Source: JBBSEX01 sp038239345
Lineage (GTDB): Bacteria > Acidobacteriota > Terriglobia > Bryobacterales > Bryobacteraceae
Assembly (NCBI GenBank): GCA_038239345.1
Contig: JBBSEX010000033.1
Location: forward strand, 1 to 31,408
Direction of reading: 5' to 3'
Length of the DNA stretch: 31,408 nucleotides
The notes beneath the pieces are model-generated. The model had not been told where the DNA came from, did no database searches, and saw only the letters and a program-made list of their open reading frames with translations. Positions 1 through 7,800 of the stretch are shown here, one piece after another. Numbering within the stretch: the first letter of the stretch is position 1; each line of letters starts with the position of its first letter. A program made the position numbers and the translations under genes.

Positions 1-185
1 CGATGAGCCGTCCGGGTAGATAACGCGGTCCCAGATCACTTGTACGCCATCCTGGCCGTAGCCGATGCGCGAATTGTAGACGCCAACCAGGCGCGAGCCT
101 GCGGGATCAGCAGGTAGCGCCCCGACGCGGTGTCGTACACGTTTGAGCACACCAGCGCCTTCAATTCTCCCGGCAGATCGGAACT
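1..185 (-). pseudogene. TrbI/VirB10 conjugation protein, internal fragment
   Basis: Read on the minus strand, this stretch encodes a segment typical of TrbI/VirB10, the channel-core protein of type IV secretion and conjugation. The visible pieces are SDLPGELKALV, NVYDTASGRYLLIPQ and, after a frame change, GVYNSRIGYGQDGVQVIWDR followed by VIYPDGSS. The frame change lies near position 85: the family normally has PQG(A/S)RLVG, and the sequence reads as if one G of a GGG run is missing. The fragment follows in frame from the methylase gene upstream and runs off the window edge. It lacks the TrbI N-terminus and the usual trb neighbours, so it is a scrap brought in by recombination. The family call rests on motif recognition only. 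Confidence 0.7.
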
Positions 186-2012
186 ATCGCCCTCGAGCGG
201 CGCGAACGCAGCATCAGGAATTCCATCCGTGAGTAGGGCTGGCGTCGTGCCCAATAGCGCGTTGCCGCACTGGATCTTACTCTCAAGAAAAGACAAGGGC
301 TTGCCCGGTTCGAGAGCTTCCATCCATAAGTTGACTTTGCAGAGCTCGACGGCCATGGGGTTGATGTCCACACCGTAGATACAGTGCCCGATCACATCGC
401 GCAACGCCGTTCTGACCGCTTCCGGTGAGGGTTCCTCATCCCCGGTGCGCGCCGTGGCTAGCCGCTTGGCGATGCGATGGGCGGCGGCGATGAGGAAGTG
501 GCCACTGCCGCAGGCGGGGTCCACTACTTTGAGCGCGAGGATCGCCTTTTCGGGTTCTGGTTTTCGCGCCGCGTCGTTGAGTACAGGTTCGAGCGCCGAA
601 TCCAGCAGGCAATCAATCAGACTTGTGGGGGTGTAGTAGGAGCCAGTGGTCTTTCGCTCATGGCCGCTGGCTACGCTGAGTTCAAACGACGCGGCATCAA
701 GGTTCACGCGCGGATGTAGCTCAAGCAGAGATTCGTAGACGCTGCCCAATTCCTCCGCACCCAGATTCTTGTAGTCAACCGGTCGCCTGATTCCGTTCGA
801 GACGGTCACCGCAAGCGCGCGTGTCGCCTCGGAGAGTTCGAAGTTGGAGATATCACAGTGCTCCAAGTCCGGCAGGGCCTTATCCGAAAATAGAAAGCTC
901 CCCAACGCCGGAAGCGCCAACTCACGGCAGCCGGAGTCCATGCCCAATTTGCCCATGATCAAGCGGAGTGAGGCAAACAAATCGGTATGCCTTGTTCCGG
1001 TCCGGCGCTCCGCCAAGCGGCGGAGGTGGCTGGTCGAGTAATAGGTGAGGTACCGCTCCCTTGCGGCGGCATGCGCTTCCCCAGGAACGAGCAGCAATCC
1101 GCGGTCCTCAGCAGAGAAAAGGAATAGAAGGCGGTAGACGAGGCGAAGCAACTGCCGGTAGTAATCTTGAGGATCGAGTGCGCCGGATCGAAGGTCCTCG
1201 CGTAGTTTGCGGTTTGGCTGGCAACTGAGGAATCCGCGGCCCAGGGCAGTAATAGCCTGCTCCACTCCACGCCGGAGTTGATCTAACGCCCGGACGCCAC
1301 GTTCTTTGGACGCTTGCGACCACTTCTCCAGCCAGCAGTCCTTCGAGGTTTCAGCCTCCACACGCGATTGGTGGCAGAGAAGCCAAAGGAGTACGAAGTC
1401 GGCGTAGTTTTCGCCGAGCATCATCGCCTCGATGTCGAATTCCACGTAGGCTTGGCGGGTCAAGCTTGCGTTGTCCCGAAGCACCCGGAGGCTCAAACCA
1501 TTAGTGACGAAACCCCATAGATGCTCCTGTGAACGGTTTAACGCTTCTTGCAGGAGGCTGTGCGGGCTGCTGCGGGTTGTTGTTGTCGTGCGCTGCTGTG
1601 ATCGGTCAAGGTCCACACGGCAACCGATTAGATGAATGGGCGTGCGATTCCAACCGTGAGAAATCGCGTAGGACTTGCCGTCGGCTTCTATGGGCTTTGC
1701 CAAGAGAAGTCGGCCATAGCCGAGTTCCTGGAACAGAGGTTGCAGCCAACGCTCGCGAGTGAGTGAAGTTCCGGATTCCGCATCCGGGAGCTTTGCTGCG
1801 GCTGCCCGAAACGAAACCCACGCGCCGAGCAGGCGGTTCCACGAGCGACTGGTCGCTTCGTTTAGTTTTTCGCTCTTGGGAAGGTGATAGTCGTCTGGCT
1901 TCAGCCCCTCCAGTTCGCGATCGCCTGAAACGATTCGTTGGAGGAGATCCGGCGGGAGGATTGCGCCCTCCGCTCGAATCGTGAGAAACAGTTCGCGACT
2001 CTTCGATGCCAT
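36..2012 (-). CDS. DISARM-like N6-adenine DNA methylase, C-terminally truncated (chimeric with TrbI)
   Basis: This is an Eco57I/DrmMI-type N6-adenine methyltransferase, which would methylate host DNA so that the partner helicases spare it. The first 450 residues are a helical N-terminal region. The SAM-binding motif I, DPACGSG, lies near residues 498-504, followed by GVDINPMAVELCKVNLW at about 547-563. The catalytic NPPY/F motif should come later but is absent. After about residue 609 (near position 185) the protein continues as TrbI sequence and stops at residue 658. Family members are normally 1000 residues or more, so the catalytic half is lost and activity is unlikely. The start is ATG, only two bases after the stop of the SNF2 helicase gene, so the two are translationally coupled. 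It is the last gene of the three-gene operon. Confidence 0.8.
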   Translation of the reverse strand: MASKSRELFLTIRAEGAILPPDLLQRIVSGDRELEGLKPDDYHLPKSEKLNEATSRSWNRLLGAWVSFRAAAAKLPDAESGTSLTRERWLQPLFQELGYGRLLLAKPIEADGKSYAISHGWNRTPIHLIGCRVDLDRSQQRTTTTTRSSPHSLLQEALNRSQEHLWGFVTNGLSLRVLRDNASLTRQAYVEFDIEAMMLGENYADFVLLWLLCHQSRVEAETSKDCWLEKWSQASKERGVRALDQLRRGVEQAITALGRGFLSCQPNRKLREDLRSGALDPQDYYRQLLRLVYRLLFLFSAEDRGLLLVPGEAHAAARERYLTYYSTSHLRRLAERRTGTRHTDLFASLRLIMGKLGMDSGCRELALPALGSFLFSDKALPDLEHCDISNFELSEATRALAVTVSNGIRRPVDYKNLGAEELGSVYESLLELHPRVNLDAASFELSVASGHERKTTGSYYTPTSLIDCLLDSALEPVLNDAARKPEPEKAILALKVVDPACGSGHFLIAAAHRIAKRLATARTGDEEPSPEAVRTALRDVIGHCIYGVDINPMAVELCKVNLWMEALEPGKPLSFLESKIQCGNALLGTTPALLTDGIPDAAFAPLEGDSSDLPGELKALVCSNVYDTASGRYLLIPQARAWLASTIRASATARMAYK

Positions 2013-2014
2013 CG

Positions 2015-4864
2015 CTAGAGCGCTCCCTTTACGGCTTCAGAGAGCGCGGGGAGGTAAACGTAAACACCGAGGACATCGGGCGGAAGCTGCGGTTCCACGC
2101 GGTGGCGGACGCCCTGAAGACGAGCTGCGGTCCGAACGCGTGTATGGGCGGCAAGCAGTTCTTCTCCCCGTTCGCGGGCGACCTCATTGAGGCGTGGCGT
2201 TAGGAGGTCGAAATCCAGATTTACCTTGCGGATGAATTCGGCCGCCTGGTCAGGCTGAATGTTCGCATCCGGTGTGGTGGCGAGGAGCGCCTCGGCGCTA
2301 TTCCGATCGAGCCATGTTGGATTGGCTGGAGAACCTTCGAAGGCGACGGTCATGCAATCTTCCGCGAGGAGCGGGTGCTCTTCAGTGCCCTGACGCGTAA
2401 TGATGTGGTAGCGCAGCCGAAGCAACAGGACCGTTGTCCGGCGAGAAATGGCCCGGGTTCGGATGGTGCCACAGCGGCGAGCCACACCATTTAGTTGTGA
2501 ATCAAGCGCTGTGTCCAAAAGGAAGCTGGCTAACCCTTCGACAATTGGATGAGTGCGGGTAAGTAGAAGCTCACCAGCCTTGGTGGGCGGCTCAAATCGA
2601 ACCAGCAGGTGGCGGTCCGTCGTCAAGGCGTCCCGCAAACCGCGTGGGATTTCCGCAAGATCGACTTTGACGACGCCGTTCTGAGCTACGACTGCTCCGT
2701 GAGCCAGAAGCGCTTCCTTTGTGAACGTGGAAACGTCAATTCCAGATCCGATGGCTTTGCGAACTTCGGCCAACTCACGTTCGACTTCGGCGACACTTGT
2801 GCTCAGCCCCTCTTGCGAGAACATTGTCCGCGAACGCTTCTCGCGGTCTGCGCTCATGTCCCATTTGGCAAACAGGTCATTCTTGGCCGGACGGAAGTAG
2901 TCCTCAAAGTCCAAGTACAACTGTTCGGCAGTGCCTGGCTTGCTGCGGAGAAGCAATCCTTCAAAGACGGCTTCGACGATCTTTTCCGTATCCACGGGTA
3001 TCGGAACTGAGATCCCAAGGGAACTACGGATCTTCTTGTGCTTTCGGAGGAGCACATCTAGGACGATTCCGTCGATCTGATTATCGAGGCCGTAGTAGGT
3101 GATGACGCGGACCTTGGGGCTCGGCTGGCCATAGCGGTCGACGCGACCCTCACGCTGTTCGTGGCGGGTCGGGTTCCAACTGAGGTCATAGTGGATGACC
3201 GCATCGAAGTCGCGTTGGAGATTGATGCCTTCTGAAAGGCAATCGGTCGCCACCAGGACATGCTTTGGCGTTTCAGAAAGTTCGCCAATACGCGCTTCCC
3301 GCTCTGTGGGTGCGAGTTCACTCGTGATGGCCGCCACGGCGACCTCCTTTGGAAGATCGTGGCGCAGAGCCGTCGCTACATATTCCGCCGTTGCAATGAA
3401 CCGACAGAAAACGATGGGACGGAATCCTTCTTTTAATAGCGCCGCAACCAATGTTGCAGCGGTCTGAAGCTTGTTATCCTTCTTCCCCTGAAGTGCTTCG
3501 GCCTGGCGGGCCATATCCAGCAGGCGTCGCCGAAGCCGGGCGTCGTCGCCTTCGTCAAGTTCGGCATCGCCCCCTGGGGTAATGTCCGCTGATTCTGTGG
3601 CTACGTCATCCAACAGATCAAGCACGGTGCGCCGCCCCAGGTCATCGGCCTCTTCCACGGTGTCTGTGGCGGCTGTAGCGGCGCGGGTTCTGAGCGTTGC
3701 TGCTGCTGCGGCAGGGCTCGAAGCAAGCGCACGCAACAATGCAAGGGCCGACCACCACTGGACGCGTTGTCTATGGCGAGTCTCACCTTTCTCGGAAACG
3801 GTTTCCCTCGCGTACTCCAGTACTCTCGCGAAAAGGCGACGGTAGTCGTCGTGGAGTTTGTAACCCTGTTCAGCTTCTTCACGATCTGGGAAAGGCGTGT
3901 CCGCCTTAAGAAAGTGCCGGATATCTGCTCGCCGCCGCTGTACGAGATGCGATGCCAATTTACGACGCACCGATTCGTTCTGCTTACCCGTGAGATCTTC
4001 CGGCAGGTTTGTGAATCCGGAATCCAATAGCCCGAGGAGCGACCGAAAAGACTGTTCGTTCCCAGAGTGGGGAGTTGCCGTCACCAAAATGATGTGACGC
4101 GCCCTTTCTGACGAGGCGAGTCCCTTTACGAGTTCGTGACGCTGGTGCCTTCCCGCGCCGCCCTCCCCGCTGTATGCGCAGGTATGGGCTTCGTCGACAA
4201 TCACCATCTCCGGGCACGCGCGAAGGAAATCAAGGCGGCGGCGGTCACTCTTGATGAAGTCTGTAGAGACCACGACAAAGGGATAGATGTCGAAGAGGGA
4301 TTCGCCGACCCGGCAGTGCCTCTCAAGGCGAGCCGCTGTTCCGGCTAGAACAAGCTCGGCTTCGATGTGGAACTTATCGCGAAGCTCGGCTTGCCATTGC
4401 TCCGCTAGTTGCGGCGGGCAGAGGACCGCTATTCTTCGAATTTCACCGCGATCCAAGAGCTCGCGCGCGATAAGACACGCTTCGACGGTCTTGCCGATAC
4501 CGACATCATCGGCAATCAATAGTCGAACCGGATCGAGCTTGAGCGCCATGAGCAACGGCACAAGTTGGTAAGGTCTAGGCTCGATGCCGAGCCGGGCAAA
4601 AGATCGGAATGGACCCGCACTCGCGCGGAATCCCAGGCGAACCGCATCCCGCAACAGGCGGCAGGATCGGTGATCCCCAAGTCGCGAAGGATCCGGCAGC
4701 GCAAACGTCGCCGGCTCTACATTTTCAAGCGGCAGGTAGATGCCAGCGACTTCCTCGTCGGTTCCGCCCAACGGGCGAAGGACCAACAGGGAGTCTTCCG
4801 ATTCCGGCAATACAACCCATTCGCGACCGCGCGCTTTGACGAGCGAACCAATCGCAAACGTCAA
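2015..4864 (-). CDS. drmD: SNF2-family helicase, DrmD-like (DISARM)
   Basis: This 949-aa protein is a superfamily 2 SNF2/Rad54-type ATPase resembling DISARM DrmD. Such proteins translocate on DNA and help to recognise or block invading phage DNA. Walker A is ADDVGIGKT at about residues 118-126, and motif II is VIVDEAHTC at about 222-230. The C-terminal helicase lobe carries SEGINLQRDFDAVIHYDLSWNP and then HEQREGRVDRYGQ, the arginine-finger motif VI. About 350 residues of DrmD-type C-terminal region follow. The gene starts with TTG (4864-4862), overlapping the TGA stop of the upstream large helicase gene, so translation is coupled. The methylase gene starts two bases after its stop. The ORF is complete and undamaged. 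The symbol is assigned by resemblance. Confidence 0.85.
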   Translation of the reverse strand: MTFAIGSLVKARGREWVVLPESEDSLLVLRPLGGTDEEVAGIYLPLENVEPATFALPDPSRLGDHRSCRLLRDAVRLGFRASAGPFRSFARLGIEPRPYQLVPLLMALKLDPVRLLIADDVGIGKTVEACLIARELLDRGEIRRIAVLCPPQLAEQWQAELRDKFHIEAELVLAGTAARLERHCRVGESLFDIYPFVVVSTDFIKSDRRRLDFLRACPEMVIVDEAHTCAYSGEGGAGRHQRHELVKGLASSERARHIILVTATPHSGNEQSFRSLLGLLDSGFTNLPEDLTGKQNESVRRKLASHLVQRRRADIRHFLKADTPFPDREEAEQGYKLHDDYRRLFARVLEYARETVSEKGETRHRQRVQWWSALALLRALASSPAAAAATLRTRAATAATDTVEEADDLGRRTVLDLLDDVATESADITPGGDAELDEGDDARLRRRLLDMARQAEALQGKKDNKLQTAATLVAALLKEGFRPIVFCRFIATAEYVATALRHDLPKEVAVAAITSELAPTEREARIGELSETPKHVLVATDCLSEGINLQRDFDAVIHYDLSWNPTRHEQREGRVDRYGQPSPKVRVITYYGLDNQIDGIVLDVLLRKHKKIRSSLGISVPIPVDTEKIVEAVFEGLLLRSKPGTAEQLYLDFEDYFRPAKNDLFAKWDMSADREKRSRTMFSQEGLSTSVAEVERELAEVRKAIGSGIDVSTFTKEALLAHGAVVAQNGVVKVDLAEIPRGLRDALTTDRHLLVRFEPPTKAGELLLTRTHPIVEGLASFLLDTALDSQLNGVARRCGTIRTRAISRRTTVLLLRLRYHIITRQGTEEHPLLAEDCMTVAFEGSPANPTWLDRNSAEALLATTPDANIQPDQAAEFIRKVNLDFDLLTPRLNEVARERGEELLAAHTRVRTAARLQGVRHRVEPQLPPDVLGVYVYLPALSEAVKGAL

Positions 4865-7800
4865 GAGATTCTCCCAAACACGTTAGGATATCGAGCTACG
4901 ATCTCTGTCCAGTTGTCTTCGTGACCGAAGCGTATCACCGTGAAGCCGAGGTCCTCCATACATTCTGTCTGAATCCGATCGCGTTGCTGGCGATCGGCGA
5001 ACTGGTGCGGTGGGCCATCTACGTAGATCGCCGTGAGCGAATCTTCGTATAAGAAGTCAGGTCGCGTCTTGCACGCTTCGACGAGGGGCTGTGCCTTGGA
5101 AGGCAATCGGAGATGACCTTCTTCTAAGAAGCGAATCCACCGGCGCTCCAATTCGCTTTCAGCGAGATTGGAAAGTTGCGCTAGGTGGTCTTTTCTAGGT
5201 TGATGTGCAGGTGATGCGCTGACGCTGGCACCCGAGAGCGTAAGCAAAAGGTCTCGAATTCGCTGACGATCAAGCAATTTGTGATCGCCTTGATTGCCAT
5301 AGCTCATTAAGCAGTCGTAACAGGCCGCCTCGCAATCTTCCTTGGCCCTTGGAGCGCGCCGCAGGTCGTCACCAGTCTTGGGATTAAAATGGCAGATATC
5401 GAGGGCCTTCGCAGCGATTTCCTGAATTGCCTGTGTGTCGTCCAAGATGCTTCGCAGCACACCAGCCCCGCCTTCTGCGGATTCATAGAAGAGCAGGACT
5501 CGTCTATTTTTCGAATCTGGTAGCGGCTCGACGGCAAGCTCGTTGTCTTCCAACTGATACTTGATCTGGATCGCAGACTTGAGCGCGGCCGCGAGTGAGG
5601 CCATGACAACGTCGGACATGCTGGACGTAGGTTCCAATACCAGGCAGTTCCTGCGGTCCTCGACGAAAGGAATCACTCTGGTTACTCGGGCAGAGAGTGG
5701 ATCGCCTGGGTCGTCATCGTTAGCCATGTCATTTGTGGCCCAATAGCCGCGTTCCGTGTCGAGCAGGAAGCCATGCAGATTTCGCTGCTTTCGGCGTCGC
5801 CACCCAAGGTTGATTCGCCAAATTGTCGCCGCCGATCCATAGTCGAGGCGTGCCAGAACCTCACCGTTTCGCTCAATACTTGCGACCCGATGAGTCGGGC
5901 GACCGGCGCTCTCGGTGAATCGTACAGCTGTCCGTAGTTCGAAGCCTTGCCGCAAGCGTTCTTCCTCATCCGAATTGATTCGGTCGGTACGCTTCGTCGT
6001 GACATTCTGAAGCCTGAACAACGATGCCATCGGCTGACCTAGCGGGTTCTTACAGCGCTCACAGAGATCGACGCCGTCTCCTGCCGAGACAGGGTGCAAA
6101 TAGCCGCAGGCCTCGCACTGTTTTGCGCGACGCGTGGCAAGTTCCTGGTTTTCCCCGACAGGAAGAATGACACGATTGATGCGATAGCGAGAACCTTCGT
6201 GGTAAACGACCGCTCGCGGCCCGAACTCCGAAATAGCGAGAAAGCGTGGGCGCGACAGATACTCTTCTCTATTCTTTGTTTGGCGACGACCAGGGACGAA
6301 TGCAGAAAGCGGTAGGCGCGGGAAACTGTATCCCGGTAGGAATCCTTCGCTCGCGAAGTAACGATAGCTATAGAAGTCAGACTGGATCACGTTGTCCGCT
6401 TCACTCAGGAGGCGGACTTGATCTTCCGCCTCGCGGCGTAGGCGTTCAGCCTGCCGCTTTTCCTCGATGCTGCGGGTGGCGTCCAGAATGATTTTGCTCT
6501 GTAAACGCGCCTGGGTGTGGGCCGCCATGTACAGGTCCTTCCACCGTCTGCAGGCTTCCACAAAATTAAGACGGATCTGAGAAAACGTTGTATCGAGCCA
6601 GCGGTCAAGATCCCCATCAGCGAATCCAAGTTCGCTTTCGCAGTCCGCAAGAACGGACTTGCAACGCGATTTGGCTCTCGCTTGCGCCGACTCCGAGTTG
6701 AGCGCGTCTTCGACGCTCGGCAGAAGTTCCAGGCTGGGATCATCACCGGCGAGGTCGAGAATGTCTTTCAGCGTCCGCCCCAAATGAAGGCGCGCCTCGG
6801 ACAGCCAGATTGCATGGACATGTGCCCGGACCAAATCCTCATTTGAGAGATCCAACCGAGGAGGCGTTACTGACCCAGCAACCATAAGGCTGGGCCGTTT
6901 GAAGAAGTACTGATCATGGGAACTGCCAGTAGAACAATACGAAACGACGATGGCAGGCTGCCCGCTTCTACCCGCGCGGCCACTGCGCTGGGCATAGTTG
7001 GCCGGTGTAGGCGGAATGTTTCGAAGGTTGACAGCGTTGAGTTCCCGGATGTCTACGCCCAACTCCATCGTCGGGCTACAAAAAAGCAAGGGCAGTTTCC
7101 CTTCGGCAAACCGCAACTCCCGGTCAATTCGAAGATCGATGGGGACCTGTGCGGTGTGCTCCCGTGCCTCTAGGCCGAGTGCCGTCTGGGCCACTTCACG
7201 GTAGAACTTGACGAAAAACGGGTTCGTACGACCACCGTCGATGGGCATGTGTGGAACGCGGATCGGGTCGTGAGAGGCTTTGGAACCGTCGCCGGCAACC
7301 CACAGAAGTGCTGAGGCCGACAATTGATATCCTGCAACCTCGTCTGGATTCCGAGGCTCTACCATTTGCTTCACGATGCCAGCAACCCGCAACTTCTCCA
7401 ATACTTGTCGAATTACAGGTTCCGTATCGGCGAGGGAAAGGTTCGGGAAGCCGGGAAATGTAGTGCCGCGACGAAGAAACTGTCCGAATCCGCTGCGAGC
7501 GGACATGTACAGGTTCCCACCATAGTCATCATGATCACCTCCCGAAGGCCTTGGGAACAAGATTGCGGCATGCTCAAGCTGCTCACTCTCGTCTACAGCC
7601 CAAGGCTCACGAAGGTGCTGGCTGCTTTGCTGTCGAATCCGCTCCTGGTAGCCTGAGTCGAGGAAATCGACTTGAATGGCCAACTCCCGTCGCATGTGAT
7701 CGAGAAGCGCCTTTGCGATGCGTTGGCGCGTGTCCGGACTCGCGCTCGCGAGAGCGGGATGGCAGTCGCCCCAATCAGGTTCCGACTGACAAAGGTCGTC

